A program made the translations under genes and the position numbers. Below, piece by piece: positions 50,057-58,266 of a stretch of DNA of 64,000 nucleotides. The stretch is from Sporocytophaga myxococcoides DSM 11118. GTDB taxonomy: Bacteria; Bacteroidota; Bacteroidia; Cytophagales; Cytophagaceae. Within the stretch, counting starts at the first letter, position 1. Each line of letters begins with the position of its first letter. Location: the NCBI RefSeq assembly GCF_000426725.1, contig NZ_AUFX01000003.1, positions 62,001-126,000 on the forward strand, given 5' to 3'. A model generated the notes under the pieces. That model saw nothing but the letters and a program-made list of their open reading frames with translations. It did no database searches and was not told the origin of the DNA.

Positions 50057-52912
50057 ATGAAAAACAACAATTACCGCCGCCTCTTCAAGAGAGCAATCAT
50101 CTTTCAGAGCAGGTCAATCGCAAGGCTCTGCGCATTGTTACTCGTATTGGTTCTATCTGCTGAAGCAATAGCTCAAAGACAGACAGCTGCTAGTTTCAGA
50201 TCGAAGTTCGGCCCCAACTACCTTGTTGGATATCTAGCTTATACACCGGTTGACTATGCAGCTAATCCTACAAAAAATTATCCTATATTGATCTTCCTTC
50301 ATGGAACAGATGAAAAGGCCTGGAAGCCTACCGATCTCAGTCAACTTAATAAAGTAAAAAGGAATGGCCCTCCCAAAGAAATTGAAGCTGGGAAGGATTT
50401 TCCTTTTATAGTAATATCTCCTCAATGTCCTTTTGGAGGTTGGGATGACATCGCTATGGATGATTTCGCTACCAGTCAGTGGAGACCAGGTGAATTCGTA
50501 GATGAGATTATTGAAAAAATGAAGACCTTATACCGTGTTGACCCGAACAGGATATACATAACCGGTTTAAGTATGGGTGGAGCCAGTACTTGGGAGTATG
50601 TGGCAGCTTATCCAACCAAAGCAGCAGCAGCTATTCCAATTGCAGGCTGGCCTATCACTAATACTTCAAAAATATGTGGTATAGGTAAAACTCCAATATG
50701 GGGATTTCAGGGAGCGAATGATAATGGCTCTGGTATGACCAATTTTGTAAACTCCATTAATGCTTGCACTCCTACTCCTAACCCACTTGCCAAAATTACT
50801 GTTTATCCTAACGTAGGTCACGATGCATGGACTCAGACTTATAATAATCAGTCTACCTCTGAAGATATTTATGCATGGTTAATGAAATATTCAAGAGCTA
50901 ATCTTGTAAATCCAATTGCGAATGCTGGCGCTGACAAGTCTATCACTCTTCCTACTAATTCCCTTTCCATTACTGGAACAGGCGCAGACAGCGATGGCAC
51001 CATTACTTCTTATACATGGACTAAAGTAAGCGGAGGGGCAGCAACTCTCTCAAATGCGAATACTGCAACAGTTTCATTAAGCGGACTTGTCGCGGGCACT
51101 TATGTTTTCAGATTAACTGTAACTGACAACTCTGGTGCAACAGGATATGATGATGTAACAGTAATAGTTAATCCTGCTGTAAATGTACTTCCATCAGCTA
51201 ATGCAGGTGCTGATAAGTCGATAACACTTCCAACTAATTCTCTTTCAATTACAGGAACAGGCACAGATAGTGATGGTACCATTGCATCTTATGCATGGAC
51301 TAAAGTAAGCGGAGGTGCAGCAACCCTTTCAAATGCGAATACTGCAACTCTTTCATTAAGTGGTCTTGTGGCTGGGACTTATGTTTTCAGACTTACAGTA
51401 ACTGACAACAGATCTGGAACCGGATCGGATGATGTAACTGTAGTTGTGAATCCTGCAGTAAATACAGCTCCTGTTGCCAATGCCGGTGCAGATAAGACAA
51501 TTACTCTTCCAACTAATTCACTTTCTATTACCGGTACAGGCACAGACAGTGATGGTACCATTACGACTTATGCCTGGACTAAAGTAAGCGGAGGTACAGC
51601 TACTCTTGCCAATGCTGGTACTGCAACTGTTTCTATAAGCGGATTGGTAGCTGGAACTTATGTTTTCAGACTTACAGTAACAGATAACAACACAGCATCA
51701 GGATCAGATGAAGTTACATTAATTGTGAATCCTGCTCCTACAGGTACAGGCGATGGTTTGAAAGCTGAGTATTTTAATGGCGTTAACCTGGCAGGAACTC
51801 CATTATTAACAAGAGTGGATGCAACTGTAAATTTTGATTGGTTAGACGGTTCTCCTAATGCCGTAGTTCCGGTTAATCAGTTTAGTGCAAGATGGACAGG
51901 TAAAATAAAACCACTTTATTCTGAAGCGTATACATTTTACACTTTTTCTGATGATGGTATAAGATTATATGTGAACAATACTTTAGTAATTGACAACTGG
52001 ACCTATCATGGAGCAATTGAAAATACAGGTAATATCACACTTGTTGCTGGTCAACTTTATGATATCCGCCTTGAATACTTTGAAGGAAATTCTATGGCTA
52101 CAGCAAAATTATCATGGTCAAGTTTAAGCCAACAAAAGCAAATAGTTCCACAAAGCCAATTGTATTCAAATACTGTGACGCCTGGTGTTGGTCTTAAGGC
52201 AGAATACTTCAATAGTCTTGATTTTACCGGGACAGCATTTACAAGAGTTGACTCTGTAATAAACTTTGAATGGAATAATACTGCACCTTTAACAGGCGTT
52301 AACACTGATAATTATTCAGTTCGTTGGACAGGTAAGGTAAAAGCTGATTTCTCTGAAACATTTACCTTCTACACTTTATCAGATGACGGAGTTAGACTAT
52401 GGGTAAATAATATTCTTTTAATTGATAACTGGACTAATCATGCAGCGGTAGAAAATAGCGGAACTATAGCTTTGACAGCTGGTCAGCAGTATGATATCCG
52501 TATGGAATATTATGAGAAAACTTCTCTCGCAACTGCCAAGTTATTATGGTCAAGCACCAGTGTTCAGAAAAAGGTTATACCGAGAGCTAATCTATACCTT
52601 CCTGCAGCTGCAAGACAAGGCATTATTAATGCAGATGCATTTAATATAAATGCTGACAATTTAAAACTTAATGCTTTCCCAAATCCCACAGGAAACGCTG
52701 TCAATATAAACTTTAATGCTTCTGTATCTGGGAATGCCGAGCTGACTTTGTTAGACGGATATTCCAATGAAATACTTAAAAAGACTATTTCAGTTCAATC
52801 CGGAGAAAATACAGTTGCTTTAAATTTATCTGAAATTGAGAATGGTTTGTATATGCTCGTGATATCAGGTGAAGGTAATAAAGCTGTTACTAAACTTGTT
52901 GTTAATAAATAA
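50057..52912 (+). CDS. T9SS-secreted CE1/feruloyl-esterase-like hydrolase with three PKD/Ig-like repeats and two PA14 domains
   Basis: 951 aa. A long signal peptide (aa 1-39, ending AIA-Q) precedes an alpha/beta-hydrolase domain (about aa 45-280) with oxyanion-side FLHGTDEKAW and nucleophile elbow GLSMGG. The likely triad is S172, D222 (GANDNG) and H255 (NVGHD). This resembles polysaccharide-attacking esterases with a PHB-depolymerase/feruloyl-esterase fold. Three 93-aa repeats follow (about aa 288-566; AGADKSITLPTNS, TWTKVSGG, AGTYVFRLTVTDN), then two PA14 domains (about aa 570-700 and 710-840; GLKAEYFN, ARWTGKI, YTFYTFSDDGIRLYVN) that may bind carbohydrate. A type A T9SS sorting domain ends it (about aa 871-951; AFPNPTGNAVNINF, ENGLYMLVISG). 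Probably an extracellular plant-polymer esterase; substrate inferred. Confidence 0.88.
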   Translation: MKNNNYRRLFKRAIIFQSRSIARLCALLLVLVLSAEAIAQRQTAASFRSKFGPNYLVGYLAYTPVDYAANPTKNYPILIFLHGTDEKAWKPTDLSQLNKVKRNGPPKEIEAGKDFPFIVISPQCPFGGWDDIAMDDFATSQWRPGEFVDEIIEKMKTLYRVDPNRIYITGLSMGGASTWEYVAAYPTKAAAAIPIAGWPITNTSKICGIGKTPIWGFQGANDNGSGMTNFVNSINACTPTPNPLAKITVYPNVGHDAWTQTYNNQSTSEDIYAWLMKYSRANLVNPIANAGADKSITLPTNSLSITGTGADSDGTITSYTWTKVSGGAATLSNANTATVSLSGLVAGTYVFRLTVTDNSGATGYDDVTVIVNPAVNVLPSANAGADKSITLPTNSLSITGTGTDSDGTIASYAWTKVSGGAATLSNANTATLSLSGLVAGTYVFRLTVTDNRSGTGSDDVTVVVNPAVNTAPVANAGADKTITLPTNSLSITGTGTDSDGTITTYAWTKVSGGTATLANAGTATVSISGLVAGTYVFRLTVTDNNTASGSDEVTLIVNPAPTGTGDGLKAEYFNGVNLAGTPLLTRVDATVNFDWLDGSPNAVVPVNQFSARWTGKIKPLYSEAYTFYTFSDDGIRLYVNNTLVIDNWTYHGAIENTGNITLVAGQLYDIRLEYFEGNSMATAKLSWSSLSQQKQIVPQSQLYSNTVTPGVGLKAEYFNSLDFTGTAFTRVDSVINFEWNNTAPLTGVNTDNYSVRWTGKVKADFSETFTFYTLSDDGVRLWVNNILLIDNWTNHAAVENSGTIALTAGQQYDIRMEYYEKTSLATAKLLWSSTSVQKKVIPRANLYLPAAARQGIINADAFNINADNLKLNAFPNPTGNAVNINFNASVSGNAELTLLDGYSNEILKKTISVQSGENTVALNLSEIENGLYMLVISGEGNKAVTKLVVNK
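50918..51754 (+). repeat. Three in-frame 279-bp direct repeats encoding PKD/Ig-like domains
   Basis: Units at 50918-51196, 51197-51475 and 51476-51754 have the same length and are nearly identical at protein level, with many shared codons. They are in frame inside the esterase gene. High similarity points to recent duplication or gene conversion, and copy number could vary by recombination. Confidence 0.85.
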
Positions 52913-52947
52913 TATTAGTGAGAGATCCATCACATTTTTTTAACTGG

Positions 52948-52979
52948 AAGGGATGTTGGTAACAACATCCCTTTTTTTA
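52948..52979 (+). terminator. Intrinsic terminator of the secreted esterase gene
   Basis: A perfect stem GGGATGTTG/CAACATCCC (52950-52958 with 52963-52971, extended by two A-T pairs) with a 4-nt loop is followed by a T run. Confidence 0.9.
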
Positions 52980-53043
52980 ATCTATTTTTTTCAATTCAGA
53001 GCCCTGTTTTAGAAAAAGACCCAAGCTGCTATTTTGGACCTAT

Positions 53044-53169
53044 GAGCTACATCGTAGAACCTCGGAAGTCCGATTGAGAACTTCTGAACTACGTCGTCGG
53101 ACCTCGGAAGTCCGATTTAGTACTTCAGAGTTACGTCATCGAACCTCAGATGTCCGATTTAGAACCTCT
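53044..53169. repeat. 42-bp tandem repeat, three copies
   Basis: Units 53044-53085, 53086-53127 and 53128-53169 share a 42-bp period with scattered substitutions; a partial fourth copy follows. In the plus frame each unit would read ELxxRTSEVRxxTS and the frame stays open to a stop at about 53199, but no start codon or signal precedes it. The second unit contains a short dyad (CGGAC…GTCCG). The gene-free stretch 52980-53429 holds nothing else recognisable. Confidence 0.8.
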
Positions 53170-53429
53170 GAACTAACAAATTGTATTTCTAGAATATGAT
53201 TTGAACAGGGTGTGGAGAATAAGAAAATATTTTTCTTAAAAGCTCAATTTATGTTGTTTTGCTCCCTACTTAAATTATTTGATCAATCTTCCGTCCCTTC
53301 AATTAGAATCTGATTTTTTAGGATAGGTCATGTGATTAATACATCCCAATACAAAAAAAATGAATTTATTCATTTCGACTTTAAATTTTGGATTGTTAAT
53401 AGAATCTGATTTTGTATATAATGGATAGG

Positions 53430-53450
53430 GAGACGCCAACATGGCGTCTC
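53430..53450. repeat. Perfect 8-bp-stem palindrome (GAGACGCC…GGCGTCTC)
   Basis: GAGACGCC (53430-53437) pairs with GGCGTCTC (53443-53450) around a 5-nt loop. It lies just downstream of the minus-strand gene at 53470 but has no T tract, so it looks like a dispersed palindromic repeat rather than a terminator. Its GC content stands out from the AT-rich surroundings. Confidence 0.7.
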
Positions 53451-53469
53451 TACGTGAGGAAATGAAAAT

Positions 53470-54060
53470 TTATTTTGTAAAAAAGAAATTAAGACCTGCG
53501 CTTACAGCTTGTCTGTCTGTTTTATATATTGCCTTGGCTCCTAAAAAAGGCTCGATATAAAACCTGTCGTTTAACTTGACACAATATTTTAATCCCGCTT
53601 CTATACTTACCTTTGTTTCCTTTTCAGGTATATGTTCTACCCCCCAAGGACTAAGATAAAAACCTAGTCTGCTTTTGGTAGTCGGATATGAATATAAGAT
53701 AATGCTTTCGGGTATCAGGATTCCTATCAAGCCTAAAATTCCAAGCCCGGTATTTTTACTATCTTTCAATAGATAAAAACCAATTACTTGCCCTGCTCCT
53801 GTGTAAGCATAGAATTGATTTGAAGAGGTAACCCCTATTCTTCCTGAATAAGAAACTCCAAACCTTTCCCCGGATGCTTCAAGAATAAATCCTCCAGCAT
53901 TAGTATTGTAACTTTCTATATAATTGGAGTGATGAATTTGCGCTCCGAATTTTACAGTAGCTTCACCTGCAAATTTTTCAAAGTTGGATTTTGTCTGCGC
54001 AAGTGCTGTTCTAAAAGTCAGACACGTCAGAATGCAGGACAACATGAAATACTTTTTCAT
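53470..54060 (-). CDS. Hypothetical outer-membrane beta-barrel-like protein
   Basis: 196 aa with a signal peptide (MKKYFMLSCILTCLTFRTALA, cut before QTK) and a series of amphipathic beta strands (VKFGAQIHHSNYIESY, GVSYSGRIGV, SRLGFYLSPWGV, VSIEAGLKYCVKL, YIEPFLGAKAIY), ending with SAGLNFFF, an aromatic terminal strand typical of outer-membrane barrels. A glycine/isoleucine-rich stretch (GLGILGLIGILIPESI) lies mid-protein. No known family. It shares its strand with the phosphodiester glycosidase 94 bp upstream, so co-transcription is possible but unproven. Confidence 0.65.
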   Translation of the reverse strand: MKKYFMLSCILTCLTFRTALAQTKSNFEKFAGEATVKFGAQIHHSNYIESYNTNAGGFILEASGERFGVSYSGRIGVTSSNQFYAYTGAGQVIGFYLLKDSKNTGLGILGLIGILIPESIILYSYPTTKSRLGFYLSPWGVEHIPEKETKVSIEAGLKYCVKLNDRFYIEPFLGAKAIYKTDRQAVSAGLNFFFTK

Positions 54061-54154
54061 TTATAAAATGATCTGTTATAAAAATCAGAATTAAAAATAT
54101 TGAATACTAAAGCAATCTATTGATCACTAAAGATTAATGGTAATTTATATGAAA

Positions 54155-54892
54155 CTAATGATTATTTAACTTTTCAGTAACTCCAATAATTACGCCAAAA
54201 TTTCCATCGGTCTGGATCCAGTTCTTCTCTGGTATATAAGCCCTCGATACAAAGCCATCCAGGTATAGAGCATTTTTACACCCGGCATCTTTAAAGTATT
54301 GAGCAAAATCATAAAAGTTAATTTCGTTTTTTGATATGGCAAAGATAATATTTCCGTCCGGCAAAATTCCAACACCATTTCTGATATTAAGATTTTGGGA
54401 ACCCTTTTGAAAAACAGGATGAATGGTTCCATCTATAACCAGCATAGGCCCGGACTGAGTAGCATACTTAATATCTTTTGATTTAAACTCCGAAGTTTGA
54501 GAGATATATGCTTTATTATTGGTGGTGATATAAAAAACTCCATTTGGTTTCATATGGAAATTACCATTCCCGGAACCTGTATTTAATTTGGAAATTACTT
54601 TAGCATCTTCTATATACAAACCTTGAGGAGAATTATCTTTTTGGTACATCCCTCCATTCATGGCAAATACTAGTTTTTGATGATTTTCCTCAGCTAATAA
54701 TTTCAGATTCTGAAGGCTTCTGATAATATTGCCATCTTTATCTTTCCAATAAAATTTAAGATCTGCTTTATTTAAATCAATCGTATAGGAAACTATGTCA
54801 TTTTCATAATTTTTAAATCCATATAGAAAAAACAATGTTGACAGGATGCATCCAAAGACCAGTATACCAGATAATACTCTGCTTATTTTCAT
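54155..54892 (-). CDS. Phosphodiester glycosidase (NAGPA/DUF2233 family), membrane-anchored or exported
   Basis: 245 aa. An N-terminal hydrophobic segment (about aa 8-25; GILVFGCILSTLFFLYGF) acts as signal or anchor. The NAGPA-like domain fills the rest: FAMNGGMY, GLYIEDAKVISKLN, KPNGVFYI, TQSGPMLVIDG, RNGVGILPDGNIIFAIS and a C-terminal LYLDGFVSRAYIPE. This fold includes the uncovering enzyme that hydrolyses GlcNAc-1-phosphodiesters; bacterial members are thought to act on phosphodiester-linked sugars of envelope or exopolysaccharide. The substrate here is not known. Located upstream of the barrel-like protein on the same strand. Confidence 0.82.
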   Translation of the reverse strand: MKISRVLSGILVFGCILSTLFFLYGFKNYENDIVSYTIDLNKADLKFYWKDKDGNIIRSLQNLKLLAEENHQKLVFAMNGGMYQKDNSPQGLYIEDAKVISKLNTGSGNGNFHMKPNGVFYITTNNKAYISQTSEFKSKDIKYATQSGPMLVIDGTIHPVFQKGSQNLNIRNGVGILPDGNIIFAISKNEINFYDFAQYFKDAGCKNALYLDGFVSRAYIPEKNWIQTDGNFGVIIGVTEKLNNH

Positions 54893-55111
54893 AAAAATAA
54901 TTTAATTAAAATGGGAAAAATTTGAGCGTCTTTCGTTTTTTCATTTTTCTTAATGGCATCCTAAATAGCAATATACGTAAAATTTTTATTGTATAACTTT
55001 ATGAACAGACAGTCTGCTTGAGCCGCTTATTGGTTAAATTGAAAGTAATTAATTACAATAAAGATCAATTAAAATACCTTGGTTCAAACTTATTAGATAG
55101 TAAAATATGTT

Positions 55112-55145
55112 AAAGGGTGGCGGGATTTGAACCCACGACCCTAAG
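55112..55145 (-). repeat. tRNA T-arm-like remnant
   Basis: On the minus strand this reads GTGGG-TTCAAAT-CCCGC with an acceptor-like CACCC after it: a canonical T-stem/T-loop and 3' acceptor strand. A 5' AAGGGT can pair with the acceptor strand, but no D-arm or anticodon arm can be built, so it is not a functional tRNA. The same ~25-nt element recurs at 57926 and 58935 inside the inverted repeats. Nothing else is seen in 54893-55264. Confidence 0.6.
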
Positions 55146-55264
55146 TATAATTCTGTCATAAGCTATATGCCATTCAACCCTTTTTAGAAACAAAAGAGAC
55201 TTCTTCATGCGCATATATGACAACTGTATACGTTTTAATTAAAACCTAATAATCGAAATTTTTT

Positions 55265-55954
55265 ATGCCCGAAACCTTCGCAGATAAAGTAGTTGATTTC
55301 AATCGTCATTTACAATATATGGGTGAATTACCAGAAGGTTTTCAGGTAATGAATCCCTATCTTCATAATCCTGAAACAATGGAGGTTATGAAGCAATTTT
55401 ATTATAAATATTATAACGATCAGATAAAACGAAAATTTATCATTGGAATCAATCCCAGCAGACACGGAGCCGGTGTTACAGGTGTTCCTTTTACAGATAC
55501 CAAACGGTTGGAAAAAGTTTGTGGGATAGAAATGAAATCTGCCTATACTCATGAAATATCTTCTGTATTCATGTATGAAATGATTACGGAATACGGAGGT
55601 GCTGAAGATTTCTATAAAGATTATTATATCAACTCTCCATTTCCTTTAGCAATTATCAGACAATCAAAGAGCGGTAAATGGCTCAATGCGAATTACTATG
55701 ATGATCCAGCTCTTTTTAAATTGGTGAAAACTTTTATGATCCAGTCTTTGCAAAAGCATATCAGTCTGGGATTAAATACTTCTGAAGTATTTGTATTGGG
55801 AAAGAAAAATGCAGAATTCATACATTTGCTAAACAAAGAAGCAAAGCTATTTGATTGCATAAAAGTTCTTGAACACCCACGTTTTATTCAACAGTATAAA
55901 TTGAAACAAAAGGATTTGTATATATACAAATATATTCAGGCATTGAAAAGTTAA
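55265..55954 (+). CDS. SMUG2-like uracil-DNA glycosylase family protein (DUF4918)
   Basis: 229 aa matching the SMUG2/DUF4918 branch of the uracil-DNA glycosylase superfamily. The active-site loop IGINPSRHGAG (about aa 59-69) is followed by TGVPFTD, comparable to the GMNPGPxGMAQTGVPFG loop of SMUG1. The C-terminal motif EHPRF (about aa 198-202) corresponds to the HPS-type DNA-intercalating loop. Predicted to excise uracil or oxidised pyrimidines in base-excision repair; specificity is not visible. First of three close plus-strand genes (with DUF488 and DUF2945) that may form a small stress/repair operon. The 5' region contains a tRNA T-arm remnant on the opposite strand. Confidence 0.85.
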   Translation: MPETFADKVVDFNRHLQYMGELPEGFQVMNPYLHNPETMEVMKQFYYKYYNDQIKRKFIIGINPSRHGAGVTGVPFTDTKRLEKVCGIEMKSAYTHEISSVFMYEMITEYGGAEDFYKDYYINSPFPLAIIRQSKSGKWLNANYYDDPALFKLVKTFMIQSLQKHISLGLNTSEVFVLGKKNAEFIHLLNKEAKLFDCIKVLEHPRFIQQYKLKQKDLYIYKYIQALKS

Positions 55955-56003
55955 TGAACTATACTTCTCTATTTTTATTTATTTAATAGAAGAGTGATTG
56001 CAA

Positions 56004-56546
56004 ATGAAGGCATCGGAAAAACATATCATTTACACCATTGGGCATTCCAATCATAGCCTAGAGGAGTTTATTGGTATTTTAAAATCCTTTGACATTAAAT
56101 TACTCGCTGATGTGCGTCGTTTGCCAGGATCACGCAAGTTCCCTTATTTCAATAAAGAAAGTCTTAAAATCTCTTTAGAAAAAAAAGAGATAAATTACAT
56201 TCATATTGAAGGTTTGGGCGGAAGAAGAAAAATGAGACGAGACTCGAAAAATAACAGATGGCGCAATGAATCTTTCCGGGGCTATGCAGATTATATGGAA
56301 ACGGAAGAATTTACCAATGCAGTAAGTGATCTGGAATCCATTGCTTTGAAACAACCGACATCTTATATGTGTTCTGAAGCAGTTTGGTGGAGTTGTCACC
56401 GATCAATGATATCTGATTATCTGAAAGCAAAAGGTTGGACTGTATTACATATAATGGCAGCAGGAAAAGTCCAGGAACATCCTTATACCTCTCCTGCACT
56501 AGTGAGTGAAGGTCACGTTTCGTATTCAGATGCAACTTTGTTTTAA
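56004..56546 (+). CDS. DUF488 family protein
   Basis: The ATG at 56004 is preferred to the in-frame TTG at 55998; it gives 180 aa. It shows the DUF488 hallmarks: IYTIGHSNHSLEEF at the N-terminus, LLADVRRLPGSRKFPYF (about aa 35-51), GGRRKMRRDS, RGYADYM, and a C-terminal CSEAVWWSCHRSMISDYL containing the conserved Cys/Glu/His cluster. The family is widespread and biochemically uncharacterised; the conserved CxE…CHR cluster suggests a catalytic or metal-binding site. It follows the SMUG2-like gene by 49 bp and precedes DUF2945 by 8 bp, so these are likely co-expressed. Confidence 0.88.
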   Translation: MKASEKHIIYTIGHSNHSLEEFIGILKSFDIKLLADVRRLPGSRKFPYFNKESLKISLEKKEINYIHIEGLGGRRKMRRDSKNNRWRNESFRGYADYMETEEFTNAVSDLESIALKQPTSYMCSEAVWWSCHRSMISDYLKAKGWTVLHIMAAGKVQEHPYTSPALVSEGHVSYSDATLF

Positions 56547-56554
56547 TTAAAGTA

Positions 56555-56770
56555 ATGTTTATGGCAGCACAATTTAAAGTAGGCGAAAAAGTTAGCTGGA
56601 ACTTTGAAGCAGGAAGAGTTTCCGGAACTATTATAAAAGTTCATACTAAAGATTTTGTTTTCAAAGGCTATACACATCACGCCTCGAAAGATGATCCTCA
56701 ATACGAAATTAAAAGCAGTAAAACTGGACATATAGCAGCGCATAAGGGAACAGCGCTTACCAAAGAATAA
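56555..56770 (+). CDS. DUF2945 / HVA1-type Tudor-like small protein
   Basis: 71 aa matching the DUF2945 (hypervirulence-associated TUDOR-like) family: FKVGEKVSWNFEAGRVSGTI, DPQYEIKSSKTGHIAAHKG and a terminal ALTKE. This is a small SH3-like barrel of unknown ligand, often found next to DNA-repair or stress genes. Met3 (56561) is an alternative start. It begins 8 bp after the DUF488 stop and is the last gene of the trio. A weak 6-bp hairpin (56776-56781 with 56807-56812) follows, too poor to call a terminator. Confidence 0.85.
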   Translation: MFMAAQFKVGEKVSWNFEAGRVSGTIIKVHTKDFVFKGYTHHASKDDPQYEIKSSKTGHIAAHKGTALTKE

Positions 56771-56958
56771 AAGATAAGCTGCTTAAAATCGGGAAACAGC
56801 TTTAAATAACAATTTCCGGATAGTATTAAAAGTACTTAGCACCTCATTTTACTAAGCAATATAACGCTTTAACTGCTTTTTACAGAAGAAAAAACTTAAT
56901 CAAACTTTAAGAGATTTCTAGACCTGTCCAGACTTGCTTTCTCTTGACGTGGCTATGT

Positions 56959-57050
56959 TTCTCAACAACTTACTAAAGCCTCCCATAGATTTTAGCAATG
57001 TACCTAACATAAAAAAAAGGTGCCAGTATTTAAACTCTGACACCCTTTAC
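56959..57050 (-). terminator. Copy A of a ~90-bp repeat carrying an intrinsic terminator
   Basis: On the minus strand the hairpin (57013-57048) reads AAAGGGTGTCAG…CTGGCACC and ends in eight T residues, a strong terminator for the lipoprotein gene at 57172. The upstream half (…CAACAACTTACTA…) is shared with copies B (59033) and C (61403). The rest of 56771-57171 holds nothing recognisable. Confidence 0.8.
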
Positions 57051-57171
57051 TAAGAATCTTTACTTAATACTTCAACGCATCCCGACAATTATAAACTAGT
57101 TTTTATCCATAGACACATGTCACACTTGAGAAAGAGCAGGGAACACAGCTAATTGATACATTACTATGGAA

Positions 57172-57723
57172 TTATCCTCCTAAATCTACTTCAATTTTAT
57201 TTTTTATAAAATAGTTTAAGGTATCCATGTATTGAGCAGGGCTATATAATCCAGAATCTAATTGAATACGATGTTTTTCATTAACAAAGTTTGAGTATTT
57301 AAGTAATGTATCGTTTGGATAATTTTCATTAGATTTTAGATATTCTAAGTAAACACCAACAATCATATTTTTATAACTTATTTTTTGATTATTTGTAATT
57401 GTGTTAATCCAACATGAATCACATATTTCATATCTACCAAGCGGCAATAAACCCAAACCTTTGTATAATACTAGAAACCTATCGAGAAATTGTTCATCGG
57501 TCATGGTAGTATCATACATCTTTTCAACAACTGGAATTAATGTTTTTTTGTTGAGTTGTGCTTTCTTTTTAAAGTCTAACTCAATATACTTTTTATGACA
57601 ATCTTTTGACCAATCTGAGCACTGATCTGTTTCTATTTCATCATAATTTGTCCTTATTTTTTCGCTAAGTTTATTACAAGAAATAAGTAAAACCGTAAAA
57701 GAAAGATATATTAAACGTTTCAT
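57172..57723 (-). CDS. Hypothetical lipoprotein, possible orphan immunity protein of the Rhs locus
   Basis: The start at 57723 (MKRLIYLSFTVLLISC) places a lipobox (LLIS-C) correctly, giving 183 aa; an in-frame ATG at 57771 would add 16 basic residues and overlaps the stop of the toxin-tip remnant (ATGTTAA), so translation may be coupled from there. The mature protein is helical with Cys pairs (DQCSDWSKDCHKKY, CDSCW) and ends EVDLGG. No known family matched. It lies directly downstream of an Rhs tip remnant and upstream of terminator repeat A, the position of an immunity gene. Immunity function is inference from context. Confidence 0.6.
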   Translation of the reverse strand: MKRLIYLSFTVLLISCNKLSEKIRTNYDEIETDQCSDWSKDCHKKYIELDFKKKAQLNKKTLIPVVEKMYDTTMTDEQFLDRFLVLYKGLGLLPLGRYEICDSCWINTITNNQKISYKNMIVGVYLEYLKSNENYPNDTLLKYSNFVNEKHRIQLDSGLYSPAQYMDTLNYFIKNKIEVDLGG

Positions 57724-57764
57724 TATTCTATTTCTTTTTAACTTTTTTATCAGTCTTCGCAGGT

Positions 57765-57905
57765 TTAACATAATTTTTTTATACTTGCATCACTTTGATT
57801 TTTACCGGCATCCATATTTCCAAAATTCCAAGATCGTGGAGTGATTTCTTTTTCTCCCGATAAACCACCAACTCGTCCTTGAACATTATCAAAGGAATAT
57901 TCAGC
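57765..57905 (-). pseudogene. Remnant of an Rhs-type toxin C-terminus
   Basis: One minus-strand frame reads 46 residues (…YSFDNVQGRVGGLSGEKEI… TPRSWNFGNMD… IKKLC stop at 57765). It has protein-like composition but no start and an in-frame stop at 57906. It stops inside the start region of the lipoprotein gene. The 5' side is cut close to the T-arm-containing inverted repeat, so only the last part of a toxin tip is left. Assignment to an Rhs tip is by composition and position. Confidence 0.5.
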
Positions 57906-57925
57906 TTATTGAGGAATAATCAGGA

Positions 57926-58028
57926 GTGGGTTCAAATCCCGCCACCCATTAATTCCGACTCTTGTCTTCATATATGCAAGTTATAAACTTGCATATGTAT
58001 GTAGGATTAAGTCACAGACTTAATCCAG
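57926..58028 (+). repeat. Left copy of a 103-bp inverted repeat (T-arm-like end plus two hairpins)
   Basis: It matches 58833-58935 in inverted orientation with 8 mismatches and no gaps by hand alignment (about 92%). The outer end is the tRNA T-arm-like GTGGGTTCAAATCCCGC; the inside contains two palindromes, one centred on GCAAGTT…AACTTGC and GGATTAAGT…ACTTAATCC. The rest of the gene-free stretch to 58266 shows no feature. Confidence 0.85.
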
Positions 58029-58266
58029 AAGGGGATAATCTTTTATTAAGGAGTATAAAAAGAGTATTAGTTAAAGTTACACTGCTTCATTCTATTCTAC
58101 TCTGAATGAAGTCTGCTACATCATAAAATACTGCTATATGAGTTTTAACTTCTAAAACTAGTGTATTTAATTCCTAATAGTTGTAACTTGAAGATAACAG
58201 AAAAGCGCATACCCGAAGTGTTCTTTATGGAAATTATTGAATCCTTCTACACTTTTCGTTATTGCT

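Noticed and set aside
50918-51754. Minus-strand genes across the repeats of the esterase
   Set aside because: Open frames there recur with the 279-bp period and are mirror shadows of the repeated plus-strand coding sequence.
53044-53169. CRISPR array
   Set aside because: The 42-bp units abut directly with no variable spacers, and no cas genes are present.
55111-55195. A complete minus-strand tRNA gene
   Set aside because: T-arm and part of the acceptor stem fit, but no D-arm or 5+7+5 anticodon arm can be formed between them, so only a T-arm-like remnant is reported.
56776-56812. Terminator after the DUF2945 gene
   Set aside because: Only a 6-bp stem with a 25-nt loop and no T run.
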